This document shows, piece by piece, positions 52,009 to 61,069 of a DNA stretch of 64,000 nucleotides (the first letter of the stretch is position 1; every line of letters starts with the position of its first letter). Where the stretch lies: contig JAUNNB010000005.1 of assembly GCA_030531645.1 (NCBI GenBank), positions 1 through 64,000 of the forward strand, read 5' to 3'. The notes below the pieces were generated by a model. That model ran no database searches. It saw nothing but the letters and a program-made list of their open reading frames with translations, and was not told where the DNA came from. The stretch is from Candidatus Saccharimonadota bacterium. GTDB taxonomy: Bacteria; Patescibacteriota; Saccharimonadia; Saccharimonadales; Saccharimonadaceae. Both the position numbers and the translations under genes were made by a program.

Positions 52009-52120
52009 TTTAACTCCTTTTTACCTGTTAATTATAGCAAATTTACCATCCTTCCGCAACACAAAACCGAACACACCAAACATTTTATAACATGTTTTGC
52101 ACTTCGTATCAACTTGACTA

Positions 52121-52238
52121 CATAAAAATAATATTATTTCCTAAGGGGAGTCATTTTCCGACGGGGAAAATAACAGGGAGCGAGCCACGTAACGACGTGC
52201 GCGAGTGACCGGCCCCGTGGAAATAATTTATTTTTATG
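52121..52238 (+). ncRNA. structured repeat element, copy 2 (72-nt core plus long flanking stem)
   Basis: Core 52145-52216 differs from copy 1 at six bases. Four of the six form two compensatory pairs (TTTTCC/GGAAAA in hairpin 1; CACGT-AACG-ACGTG in hairpin 2). Flanks 52121-52141 and 52219-52238 pair with each other over ~19 bp with a small bulge but are unrelated to copy 1's flanks. The 3' arm ends 1 nt before the -10 box (TATCAT) of the 52252 gene. Confidence 0.8.
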
Positions 52239-52251
52239 CTATCATATAGAT

Positions 52252-52548
52252 ATGAATAAAATATCTGGCATAGGTAATTTCACCTCTAAAACCGAAAAAA
52301 ACGATGTCTCATACATCGTAAATGACAAAGTTTTCTTAATCGAACATCTAAGTAGCAACGGAGAAATCAAAACCATAGAGATTAGAACAGATAATAATCT
52401 CAAAAATGTCCTCAAAGAGCGTTTTGAATCTGTTATGGACTCCCGCTACTTCGGTCGTGGCGGCATCGAAATCGTAATGAGCGGTCAGCTCACCTCTGAA
52501 GATATAGATGATCTTATTAGACTAAGTTATAATCTCACCAAACAGTAA
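52252..52548 (+). CDS. 98-aa cytosolic protein, unknown function
   Basis: An alpha/beta protein (MNKISGIGNFTSKTEKNDVS...) with no signal or membrane segment and no recognised family. TGCTATCAT ends 6 nt before the ATG, just after structured element copy 2. It abuts the convergent argS end. Confidence 0.65.
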   Translation: MNKISGIGNFTSKTEKNDVSYIVNDKVFLIEHLSSNGEIKTIEIRTDNNLKNVLKERFESVMDSRYFGRGGIEIVMSGQLTSEDIDDLIRLSYNLTKQ

Positions 52549-54336
52549 TTACATCTTCTCTGGCACTTCGATACCGAGGAGATTAAGTCCGTGTGTCATA
52601 ACCTTGAGATAAGCTAGAACAATCTGGCCACGTTCGTATTCAAAGTGACTTCCAGCCACCTTCACGTTTTCATAGAATCTTGAAAACTCTTGTGCCAACT
52701 CATACAAATATGTACAAATTTTACTCGGAGCAAGCTCAGCCACAGCTTCACTAAGAATATTTGGGTATTCAACCACCTTCTTAATCATACTCTTTTCGTG
52801 TTCATCTAATACCCATTCATCATCCCCTGCCTTAGTAATTCCATCTTTCATCATATTGGCAAGGATCTTCTGAGCACGCACTGCAGAATACTGTAAATAT
52901 GGGCCAGAGTTACCAGTCATAGAAACTGAACTCTCCACATCGAATTCAATATTTCCACCAACTTTATATTTGAGAAAGGCGTACTTGATTGCTCCCATCA
53001 CAACTTTTCTGTCAACTTTCATTGCGGAGAAATCCGGGTCAATAGTCACATCCGGCCTTATTCTCTCCATCTTTTCTTTCATACGCATCCCGGCCTCTAG
53101 TTGGCATTCATTTCTGACAGCTTCAAGCACATCGACAGCCTTAATGAAATTACCCTTGCGTGAAGACATCTTTTCATTTCCCGGCAATCTCACATTACCA
53201 TGAGTCAAATGTAGCGTTCTCTCGGTCAATTCCGGCTTCATTTCTGCCACCGAAGATAACACTACCTTCATATAGTCAATAATATCGTTGCCAGTTATCA
53301 CAATTGACTTATCAAACTTATAGTCATCCCATTTCGTAAAGATAAGCCCAACATCCTTTGCTTCGTAAGTAGGAAGCCCAGCGTTATTAATAAATACGCG
53401 AGTATGCAAATCTTTCTTCTCACCTTTATATACAATTGCGCCATCGCTCTCTTCGTACACGCCATCTTTTAGGCCATTCTTAACCTCTGCAAGACCTCGC
53501 ATAGCCACAGTCGACTCTGGATAATATTTATCAAACTTCACTCCAATCTTGGCGTAAAAGTCCTCAAAATATTTGTATGAAATCTCACGACCCTTCCAGT
53601 AATATTTAGCTAATTTTTCGCGCAACAAATCTTCTTCAACAGCGCCCCCATCTTCAAGATTCTCATCGTCATCGCTATCGTACTCACCTTCTAGTGCAAT
53701 TTCATAAATTGCCTTATTAATACGGACAATTTCCTTCTTTGCTTCTTCATTTTCTTCGTAAGCATTTGTACCCTTCACATATTTCTCGGCGATTATTTCA
53801 ATCGTCAAATCATCAAGTGCCACATCGTCGTTCAAAACTGCCCATAAAGTCTTTGCGACATGCAGCCCTACATCACCGCCAAAGTTTGCCCTGACAACCT
53901 TTGCGCCCGCAAACTCGAGCATTCTAGAAATCGAATCACCCACGATAGATGTATAAAGATGTCCCACATGAAGCACCTTAAATGGGTTTGGATCAGAAAA
54001 CTCACAGATGACAGTCTTTCCGTCATATTCTTCATTTATATCACCACATGATATATTTTTAGTGAATTTACCCCCAAAATCAGCTAATTTTTCCTTAAAA
54101 TTATCATCAGATGATATAAAATTCAAAAATCCTGGTGGCGCAATTTCTACGCCATCACCATATTCCTTAGCAATTTCCGAGGCAATCTCCATCGGAGATT
54201 TATGTAGTTCCCTTGCCAATGTCATCGCTACATTACACGAATAATCTGCATCAATGTTTTTTGGCGCAGCCGTAATCACTGGCCTCACGTCAACTCCGTA
54301 CAAATTCTTTACAATGTAATGAATCTCTTCTTCCAT
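52549..54336 (-). CDS. argS: arginyl-tRNA synthetase
   Basis: Charges tRNA-Arg; three tRNA-Arg genes are in this window. The 595-residue class I enzyme has the HIGH-type motif HVGH (123-126, in FKVLHVGHLYTS), the KMSKS-type MSSRKG and the C-terminal DALR anticodon-binding domain. An acidic insert (EYDSDDDENLEDGG) is unusual. Its ATG overlaps the stop of the CYTH gene (TAATG). Confidence 0.95.
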   Translation of the reverse strand: MEEEIHYIVKNLYGVDVRPVITAAPKNIDADYSCNVAMTLARELHKSPMEIASEIAKEYGDGVEIAPPGFLNFISSDDNFKEKLADFGGKFTKNISCGDINEEYDGKTVICEFSDPNPFKVLHVGHLYTSIVGDSISRMLEFAGAKVVRANFGGDVGLHVAKTLWAVLNDDVALDDLTIEIIAEKYVKGTNAYEENEEAKKEIVRINKAIYEIALEGEYDSDDDENLEDGGAVEEDLLREKLAKYYWKGREISYKYFEDFYAKIGVKFDKYYPESTVAMRGLAEVKNGLKDGVYEESDGAIVYKGEKKDLHTRVFINNAGLPTYEAKDVGLIFTKWDDYKFDKSIVITGNDIIDYMKVVLSSVAEMKPELTERTLHLTHGNVRLPGNEKMSSRKGNFIKAVDVLEAVRNECQLEAGMRMKEKMERIRPDVTIDPDFSAMKVDRKVVMGAIKYAFLKYKVGGNIEFDVESSVSMTGNSGPYLQYSAVRAQKILANMMKDGITKAGDDEWVLDEHEKSMIKKVVEYPNILSEAVAELAPSKICTYLYELAQEFSRFYENVKVAGSHFEYERGQIVLAYLKVMTHGLNLLGIEVPEKM

Positions 54337-54878
54337 TAAATTCTCTCTTCCGTGTAAGTTTCCTCCACGACCGTCTTCGCATCCTGCCCAAGCGATTTCA
54401 AAGTCTTGAGGATTTCCTTACGCACATCTTCTACCTTATCTTTTTCATCGAGTTCGGCTTCTATCTTTGCGTAAGTTCCTGCCATCCCCTCAACCTTATC
54501 CATATACATCTTAGTGCCTTTTCCTAGTACCATTTCCTGACGTCTACGCGAAACCTCACCCTGCATTTCAAATCCAAGTTGCAAAATAATGTTCGCTGCC
54601 TCTGCATAGTCAGAAACTTTTGTCACATCTACAATATCTAATCCAGAGTCTTCAATATGCCTTCTCATTTCCATAGAATACTGAGCAGGGCGATCCACAG
54701 ACTTCATCTCAGTACGCAAAATCAAGCGTGGGAATGAACTACGCTTCTTATAATTACGCGGCACATAGACACGCTCATGCTGCCAATAAACTGGCCCAAA
54801 ATCCATATCAATATCAGCGAGTTTTTTCTCGAACTCATCACGATTTTTCAACTTACATTTTACAATTACTTTTTTCAT
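54336..54878 (-). CDS. CYTH-domain protein (CyaB/ThTPase-like)
   Basis: A 180-residue tunnel-fold protein. DKVEGMAGTYAKIEAEL near residue 130 and the alternating charged strands fit CYTH enzymes, which act on triphosphates. The N-terminal ExExK signature is replaced by KCKLK, so activity as a cyclase or triphosphatase is doubtful. It lies between rnhA (4-bp overlap) and argS (1-bp overlap) in one operon. Confidence 0.75.
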   Translation of the reverse strand: MKKVIVKCKLKNRDEFEKKLADIDMDFGPVYWQHERVYVPRNYKKRSSFPRLILRTEMKSVDRPAQYSMEMRRHIEDSGLDIVDVTKVSDYAEAANIILQLGFEMQGEVSRRRQEMVLGKGTKMYMDKVEGMAGTYAKIEAELDEKDKVEDVRKEILKTLKSLGQDAKTVVEETYTEERI

Positions 54879-55348
54879 TTCGTCTCCTTAACGACATTTA
54901 TTGTTGTTAAAATTGGGTCAGTTACAATAAATCCTTTTGGGCATTTCTTTTTTCGTGCCATATTTGCCCATTCATCTGCCTTTTCATTGAATTCCGTTCC
55001 TACATGACCTCTCGTCCACACAAGCTTCACGTCATTTTGCATATATAGCTCATACGCAAGTTGCACCATTTCTAGATTCTGGATCTCCCCCTTCTTTTTT
55101 TTCCATCCATTTTCTTCCCATGTAGGAGCCCACTTTGTTAGAACATTCAGCCAAAACTCTGAATCTGTATTTATCTCTAAACTCTCACCATTGGCATATC
55201 GAATCGCAGAGATAATTGCCGCCCCCTCCATGCGTATATTTGTACTGTCTTTTTCGTACCCCATCACAACTGGAATACCTTCACGAATCACAGCAAAACC
55301 ACCGGGGCCCGGATTAGGATTTGCGCTTCCGTCTGTCCACAGAATCAT
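54875..55348 (-). CDS. rnhA: ribonuclease HI family protein
   Basis: Cuts RNA in RNA:DNA hybrids. The 157-residue protein has the catalytic carboxylates in WTDGSANPNPGPGG, RMEGAAI, NTDSEFW and EKADEWAN. ATG 55348 (MILWTDGS) is chosen because TATAAT (55355-55360, minus) ends 6 nt upstream; the open frame to 55399 is not used. Confidence 0.93.
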   Translation of the reverse strand: MILWTDGSANPNPGPGGFAVIREGIPVVMGYEKDSTNIRMEGAAIISAIRYANGESLEINTDSEFWLNVLTKWAPTWEENGWKKKKGEIQNLEMVQLAYELYMQNDVKLVWTRGHVGTEFNEKADEWANMARKKKCPKGFIVTDPILTTINVVKETK

Positions 55349-55376
55349 ATATATATTATACCATAAATTGCGCCAA

Positions 55377-55398
55377 TAAAAAACGCCCCTGAGGGGCA
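55377..55398 (-). terminator. terminator of the pilus operon
   Basis: On the minus strand GCCCC-TCA-GGGGC followed by a GTTTTTTATT tract, just after pilC. Confidence 0.85.
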
Positions 55399-55410
55399 TT
55401 TCTCCTATTT

Positions 55411-56619
55411 CTATCCTGAAACACTCGAGACGATGGAGTAAATCGGCATGAGCACTGCGAGAACCACGAAACCAATGAGGAGGGCCATCACCACCATCAA
55501 GATAGGCTCAATCATCGTCGAAATCGTTGCCACCTGCTCATCAAGCTCGTCTTCATAAACTTTTGCTGCCTTACCAAGCATCTCGTCAATCTTACCAGAT
55601 TGCTCACCAATGGAAACCATCTGTGGAACTAATGGCAAGATGTAACTGCGGCCTTTAAGGGATTCGGACAACGGCTTACCGGCCTTCACCTTTTCTGCAG
55701 CCATTTTGATTTGCTCTTCAAGAATTACATTGTTCATAGCTTCTGCCGCAATCACCAAAGTATCCTGAATTGAAACACCAGTCGAAAGAAGGTTTTCTGC
55801 AGTACGCGCAAAACGTGAGTTATAAAGCCTCCAGAACATCTTTTTGAAAATCGGCACATTAAGTTTAAGTAAGGCAAAGAATCGGCGACCTGGATTAGTC
55901 TTCCTAAACTGCAAAGTCACCACTACAAACACGATAAGTGCAACTACAATCAAATACCATTGCCCCATCACAAAGTTAGCCATTGCGACAAGCACCTTTG
56001 TAGCGCCAGGCAATTCCTTACCAAGGTCATTATAGAGACCTTCAACCTGAGGAACCACCATAAGAAGCATGAATGCAATCACAGCAATAATCACCACAAG
56101 GATAATTGCCGGATAAGTCAAAGCACCACGAATCGCGCTCATCATTGCCATATCTTTTTCCTGCTGATCAGCAAGTCGCTTCAAAGACAAATCGAGGGTA
56201 CCGGAAGTTTCACCAGCCCTAAGAAGCGCAATATAAACATGATCAAATAGTGCTGGGAATTTCTCACAAGCCTGCGTCAAAGTCTTACCAGCTTCCACAT
56301 CCGCAAGAAGCTCATCAATCACGCGTTGCATAGGCCTACTTGTGGTTTGCTCATTCACAAGTCTAAGCGAGTTAGAAAGTGGCAGACCTGCACCAATAAG
56401 TGTAGCGAACTGCCTTGTAAAAACGATTTTATCTTTCCCTGAAACCTTGTTTTTTAGTTTCGCAAAGAAACCGCTTTCATTCACTTCCTCAATCTGTTCT
56501 GGCGTTAAACCTTGCTCGATCAAAATCTTACCAGCAAGACGTTCGGTCTGAGCCTGCACAGCCCCCTTAACCATCTTTCCAGTCTTTGGATCTCTAGCTT
56601 TGTAGGTATAACGCTTCAC
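55411..56619 (-). CDS. pilC: type IV pilus inner-membrane platform protein PilC
   Basis: A 402-residue GspF/PilC-family protein with two T2SSF repeats, each before a helix pair. YKARDPKTGKMVKGAVQA opens it, FTRQFATLIGAGLPL marks repeat 1, and NLLSTGVSIQDTL repeat 2. It is the platform on which PilB and PilT act. It follows pilT by 3 bp. Last gene of the pil operon. Confidence 0.95.
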   Translation of the reverse strand: MKRYTYKARDPKTGKMVKGAVQAQTERLAGKILIEQGLTPEQIEEVNESGFFAKLKNKVSGKDKIVFTRQFATLIGAGLPLSNSLRLVNEQTTSRPMQRVIDELLADVEAGKTLTQACEKFPALFDHVYIALLRAGETSGTLDLSLKRLADQQEKDMAMMSAIRGALTYPAIILVVIIAVIAFMLLMVVPQVEGLYNDLGKELPGATKVLVAMANFVMGQWYLIVVALIVFVVVTLQFRKTNPGRRFFALLKLNVPIFKKMFWRLYNSRFARTAENLLSTGVSIQDTLVIAAEAMNNVILEEQIKMAAEKVKAGKPLSESLKGRSYILPLVPQMVSIGEQSGKIDEMLGKAAKVYEDELDEQVATISTMIEPILMVVMALLIGFVVLAVLMPIYSIVSSVSG

Positions 56620-56622
56620 CTA

Positions 56623-57996
56623 TTAAACTCCTTTAACGAGCCTATCGAGCTCCCTTTGGTCTACGGCGTATTCACGTGCTGAATCATAAGTAATAGTTCC
56701 CTGCTTCACGAGGTTAGCAAGGGTTCTATCCATAGTCTGCATACCTTCGTTAGCACCAGTCTGAATTGTCGTATCAAGCTGATGTGTTTTACCTTCACGA
56801 ATAATTGAACGCACAGCGGAGTTTGCCACCATAATTTCTGCCGCCACGACACGTCCGCCGCCAATAGCTGGCACCAAACGCTGTGAACATACTGCCATAA
56901 GAATACCAGCAAGCTGTGAACGAATCTGAGGCTGCTGTTCAGCTGGGAACACATCGATCATACGGTCGATAGACTGAGCTGCAGAGTTGGTGTGGAGCGT
57001 TGCGAACACCAAGTGACCTGTTTCAGCAATAGTAATAGCCGATGAAATAGTTTCGAGATCGCGCATCTCACCAAGGAGCACGACATCAGGGTCCTGACGA
57101 AGGGCGCTCTTAAGTGCTCTCGAGAAGCTAAACGTATCGTAGTGAACTTCGCGCTGAACAATCACGGACTTCGCAGATTTGTGCGTAAACTCGATTGGGT
57201 CCTCAATCGTCACGATGTGTACAGATTTTTCGTGATTAATCTTATTAATCAAAGCAGCTAGAGTGGTAGACTTACCAGAACCAGTAGGACCAGTCACGAG
57301 AACCAAACCGCGTGGGTAATCAGCAAAGGTCGTCACTACCTGTGGCATACCTAGTTCATCAATGGTCGGCATCTTAGTAGGAATAAGACGGAAGGCTGCT
57401 GCAAGATTACCACGTTCATTAAATGCGTTAACACGAAAACGTGCGATGTCGCCGAATGAGAACGAGTAATCAAACTCTTTATCTTTTGAGAGGCTTTCCC
57501 TCTGCATAGAATCAAGTGTCGAATAAATCAAAGTCTCGACCATCTGTTTAGTGAGAACAGGTGTATTCTGGATTGCGATGAGTGCGCCGTCAACACGAAG
57601 AATTGGAGGAAGACCAACCTGAATGTGAAGATCGGATGCGTTCCTACGAATACATTCCTCGAGGAGTACCTCAATGCGAACACTATTTGGAACTTCTGTT
57701 GGAGTACCAGCTTCTGCTGCCGCTGCCGCGTTAGCCGAAAGAGAAACTTCCGTCATACCTTCACCAGTCGGATTACTTACGCGACCGATTGCAGCCACAT
57801 CTGCACCTTCTGCTTCTGGCGCTGCCGCCAAATCAGCTACTGGAGCTGCTGGTTGTTCAGCAACTGGCATTTCCATAGCCGGTTCTGCTGCTGGTGCTGC
57901 CAGAGCAACTGGTGCCACTGGTTCAGCTGGAGCTGCTGGAGCCGCCTGACCATCTGGCATTACGAATTGTATCTGAGTTTGATTTTCTTCTTGCAT
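56623..57996 (-). CDS. pilT: pilus retraction ATPase PilT with Ala/Pro-rich N-terminal tail
   Basis: Powers pilus retraction and DNA uptake. From ~105 on it is standard PilT: NASDLHIQVGLPPILRVDG, Walker A GPTGSGKSTT, Asp box TIEDPIEF, Walker B VVLLGEMRDLETI, His box THLVFATLHTNSA-like. The first ~100 residues are an Ala/Pro/Glu-rich low-complexity tail not found in usual PilT. A GGAAG site precedes the ATG, and TAAAAT lies upstream. Confidence 0.95.
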   Translation of the reverse strand: MQEENQTQIQFVMPDGQAAPAAPAEPVAPVALAAPAAEPAMEMPVAEQPAAPVADLAAAPEAEGADVAAIGRVSNPTGEGMTEVSLSANAAAAAEAGTPTEVPNSVRIEVLLEECIRRNASDLHIQVGLPPILRVDGALIAIQNTPVLTKQMVETLIYSTLDSMQRESLSKDKEFDYSFSFGDIARFRVNAFNERGNLAAAFRLIPTKMPTIDELGMPQVVTTFADYPRGLVLVTGPTGSGKSTTLAALINKINHEKSVHIVTIEDPIEFTHKSAKSVIVQREVHYDTFSFSRALKSALRQDPDVVLLGEMRDLETISSAITIAETGHLVFATLHTNSAAQSIDRMIDVFPAEQQPQIRSQLAGILMAVCSQRLVPAIGGGRVVAAEIMVANSAVRSIIREGKTHQLDTTIQTGANEGMQTMDRTLANLVKQGTITYDSAREYAVDQRELDRLVKGV

Positions 57997-58048
57997 TTCC
58001 CACTTCCTTTACTTTATTTTAGCATAAGCACTTTGTTTTTCCAATAGA

Positions 58049-59809
58049 TTAAGCAATATCAGACGCCACCCTATTTACCTCATCTACCGACGTAATTCCG
58101 GAAAGAACTTTCAGCATACCATCCTGGCGCATTGTAATTGTTCCCTTTTCTACCGCTACTTTCATAATTTCGCTCGAAGTTGCATTCTTGGTCACCAATT
58201 TCTGAATATCATCATCCACTTCAATCGTTTCATAGAGACCAGCGCGTCCTTTATAACCACCTGGCGTTTCTTTATCATCAACGCCATGCACCAAGGTATA
58301 ACCAGTTTGGCTAAACACTGGCAAACCTGGATAACCCAAGTCTTCTGAAATCTCAGCTACTTCACCCTGAGTCTTTGGCAACAAGTGCCCAACCAACTCG
58401 TTAATCTGCATCGTTTCATTTTCTGAAGCTGGATATGTTTCCCTCTTATCTGCAATACGGCGCACCAAACGCTGACCAATCACAGTATTAAGTGTCGAAG
58501 CCAACAGGAACGGCTCAATGCCCATATCAAGCAAACGTGGCAAGATACCTGCAGCTGAGTTCGTGTGGAGTGTCGAGAATACCAAGTGACCAGTAAGAGC
58601 TGCCTGCACCGCAAGCTGCGCAGTTTCATTATCGCGAATCTCACCAACCATCACCACGTCTGGGTCCTGACGCAAAATCGAACGAAGCCCCGTCGCAAAC
58701 GTTAACCCGGCGTCTACGTTCACCTGAATTTGGTTAATGCCATCCATCTTATACTCAACTGGATCCTCAAGCGTCACAATGTTAATCTTTTCCGAAAAGA
58801 TTCTCTGTGTCAAAGCATAAAGAGTCGTAGACTTACCAGAACCAGTAGGACCGGATGTCAGAATCATGCCGTTTGGTTTATCAATACCTCTCTTCACCAT
58901 CGCAAGTGCATGACCGGCCATACCCATTTTCTCAATATCAAGCGTCGTCCCACTTTTATCAAGGATACGAATAATCACCTGCTCACCCCAAACCACTGGT
59001 GAAACCTCAATACGAAGGTCGACCTCTTTGTTATTCACCAAAACTGAGAACTGACCACTCTGTGGAATACGGTGTTCATCAATCTTCAAGTTAGCCAAAA
59101 TCTTAATACGCGAAACCAACGCTGGCTCAATCGACTTCGGTAGCTCCATCACTTTTCTAAGCACACCATCAATACGACAACGTATAATCAACTGTTTTTC
59201 TAGTGGCTCAATGTGGATATCAGACGCCTTCATTTTTGCTGAATAGTCAAGAATCGTTGCGAGAGCCTTTGAAATCGGTGAATCCTGCGTAATTGTTTTA
59301 ATGTTGCTTGATGCAAGAGCTGCCTCTTCCTCAGAAGCTTGCGCTGCTCTCGAAACCGCCGTAAAGTCACCCTGGTATTGCTCAAGCGCTGCTCTCAAGC
59401 CATTCATTGAGGCTACAACCGTCTTCACCGGCTTATTTACAAGCGATGACAAATAATCTGTTGCTTGGACGTTTGAAGCATCAAGCATGGCCACCACTAG
59501 GGCGCCGTTCTTCTCACCAAGTGGAATCACCATCTGACGTTCCGCCACATCGTGTGGCAATAGCATCAAGATTTCCTGATCCATCCTTACGTTATTTAAA
59601 TTAACGTAAGGCACCCCCATTACCTGAGCCATCACATGAGACATCGTCTCATCATCAACGACTTTTTTCGCTGTCATAGCTTGCAACAACGGTTGCTTAG
59701 ATTGGTCTACCTCTGCTTGAACTTCTTTCAACAATCGCTCATCAACAAGCCCCTCATTTACAAGAAGTTTTACAATCTTGTCTTGGACATCTTGCGTAAG
59801 CAATTGCAT
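58049..59809 (-). CDS. pilB: pilus assembly ATPase PilB
   Basis: Drives pilus extension. 586 residues: N-terminal MshEN-type domain (~1-150), Walker A TSGPTGSGKSTT, Asp box TLEDPVEY, Walker B VVMVGEIRDNETA, His box HLVFSTLHTNSAAG. The Cys4 zinc site normally found in the C-terminal part of PilB/GspE is absent. Its ATG overlaps the stop of the 118-aa gene by one base. Confidence 0.95.
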   Translation of the reverse strand: MQLLTQDVQDKIVKLLVNEGLVDERLLKEVQAEVDQSKQPLLQAMTAKKVVDDETMSHVMAQVMGVPYVNLNNVRMDQEILMLLPHDVAERQMVIPLGEKNGALVVAMLDASNVQATDYLSSLVNKPVKTVVASMNGLRAALEQYQGDFTAVSRAAQASEEEAALASSNIKTITQDSPISKALATILDYSAKMKASDIHIEPLEKQLIIRCRIDGVLRKVMELPKSIEPALVSRIKILANLKIDEHRIPQSGQFSVLVNNKEVDLRIEVSPVVWGEQVIIRILDKSGTTLDIEKMGMAGHALAMVKRGIDKPNGMILTSGPTGSGKSTTLYALTQRIFSEKINIVTLEDPVEYKMDGINQIQVNVDAGLTFATGLRSILRQDPDVVMVGEIRDNETAQLAVQAALTGHLVFSTLHTNSAAGILPRLLDMGIEPFLLASTLNTVIGQRLVRRIADKRETYPASENETMQINELVGHLLPKTQGEVAEISEDLGYPGLPVFSQTGYTLVHGVDDKETPGGYKGRAGLYETIEVDDDIQKLVTKNATSSEIMKVAVEKGTITMRQDGMLKVLSGITSVDEVNRVASDIA

Positions 59810-60165
59810 TATTCTTCTCCAGGCAACTGATCTTCGTCGCTTATGTCTGTTTCTTCTTTCACTTCGTCTGTCTCACCAGCTTGTGATTGTTCTGCCTGAC
59901 ATGCAGCCAATTCGTCCTCGTCAATAATACCGTTCAAATCCTTATCCTGACATACACCAATGAAGACTTCAACGGTTGGGTTAATAGCATCCTGGTTAAA
60001 CAATTCAGGGTCTGGATCCTTCAATGAAGTAGTCACAGCTTTGATTGTCTTATACTCCGCCCAAAGCTCATCTGGATTACCCATAATTGCATTCACACCA
60101 AAGAAGGCAGCAAGGGTCCCCACAGCCGCAATGATAACAATTGAAATTATATCGGATTGTTTCAT
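59809..60165 (-). CDS. small pilus-operon membrane protein with Cys-clamped EF-hand loop
   Basis: A 118-residue protein: transmembrane helix ~5-28, a short domain, then a canonical calcium loop DKDLNGIIDEDE (residues 74-85) bracketed by Cys72 and Cys89, and an acidic tail. The same V-G-x-C..C loop occurs in the adjacent PilO-like protein, so the two are probably related. It overlaps both neighbours (4 bp and 1 bp). It may replace PilP or be a second PilO. Confidence 0.75.
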   Translation of the reverse strand: MKQSDIISIVIIAAVGTLAAFFGVNAIMGNPDELWAEYKTIKAVTTSLKDPDPELFNQDAINPTVEVFIGVCQDKDLNGIIDEDELAACQAEQSQAGETDEVKEETDISDEDQLPGEE

Positions 60166-61058
60166 TTATCACTACTCCTTTGTTTCTTCTTAGCAGCATT
60201 ACTTGCATAGATATACATCGTTTCTTCCTGTGCAACTTTCTCAGTTGAGTAATAAGCATTCGCCTGAGCCTCCACCTTCAAAGTCTCCTCATTGCTGTCC
60301 TCATCAGTCGCCCACGAAATCGTTGCCACAGAAATATCAAACTCACGAATTGAGCGTTCAATATTAGCAATAATCCTTCGCGTATGTGCCGTATCGGCCT
60401 CGATGAGAAGGCTTACTGGAATCACCGTCAAACCTACGATTGGACTCTCGGTCACGCTACCACCAGGAGACAAAGCTTCAGGTTCCCATTCAGAAAGCAA
60501 GAAGATTTTGTTCAAAGAACTAAGGAGCGCTTCCTCGTTCAATTGTGCAGGCAAAGCATCTGGGATCACACGTAGAGATGAACACTTACGCATCTGTGAA
60601 AGTGCCTTAATACGCTCTTCCTCAGTCTGCTTAGACTGGTAAACTTCGGACCAGTTAATCCTCTTGTTATCTTCGCTATAACACTCACCCAAGCTATCGC
60701 GAGCCACGCTCTCAAGCGCATAGTTATTAGACATCTGTGTAAGAACTTGATTCCTCAAAGTTCCATTCAAAGTATCTACGTCCAACGCGTCTGGGTTACA
60801 ATTCTTTAGCTCAGCCGTGCTATATTTTTTATCGTGATCTTTATCCTCACAAATACCAACACTAGAAATAACAGAGTAGTAATTCTCAATCGATACGTCT
60901 TTTGCGTTAATTACTTTTCCGTTGAATGAGATGACCTTTGAGAAGTAGATTGCGAGCACTAATGTCACACCGAGCACTAATGATGTCACAAGCACAATGA
61001 GCATCATCTGCTGTTGCATTCTCGAAACTTTAACTTTTTTCAAAATTGATGTTGCCAT
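60162..61058 (-). CDS. PilO-like pilus alignment protein with EF-hand-like insert
   Basis: A 298-residue protein with one transmembrane helix (~18-42) and an outside domain ending in a ferredoxin-like part (VGLTVIPVSLLIEADTAHTRRI). By position after PilN it should be PilO. Residues ~73-93 hold VGICEDKDHDKKYSTAEL..C, a degenerate calcium loop bracketed by cysteines as in the next gene. Basic tail AAKKKQRSSDK. Confidence 0.75.
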   Translation of the reverse strand: MATSILKKVKVSRMQQQMMLIVLVTSLVLGVTLVLAIYFSKVISFNGKVINAKDVSIENYYSVISSVGICEDKDHDKKYSTAELKNCNPDALDVDTLNGTLRNQVLTQMSNNYALESVARDSLGECYSEDNKRINWSEVYQSKQTEEERIKALSQMRKCSSLRVIPDALPAQLNEEALLSSLNKIFLLSEWEPEALSPGGSVTESPIVGLTVIPVSLLIEADTAHTRRIIANIERSIREFDISVATISWATDEDSNEETLKVEAQANAYYSTEKVAQEETMYIYASNAAKKKQRSSDK

Positions 61059-61069
61059 TTTATGCTCCG

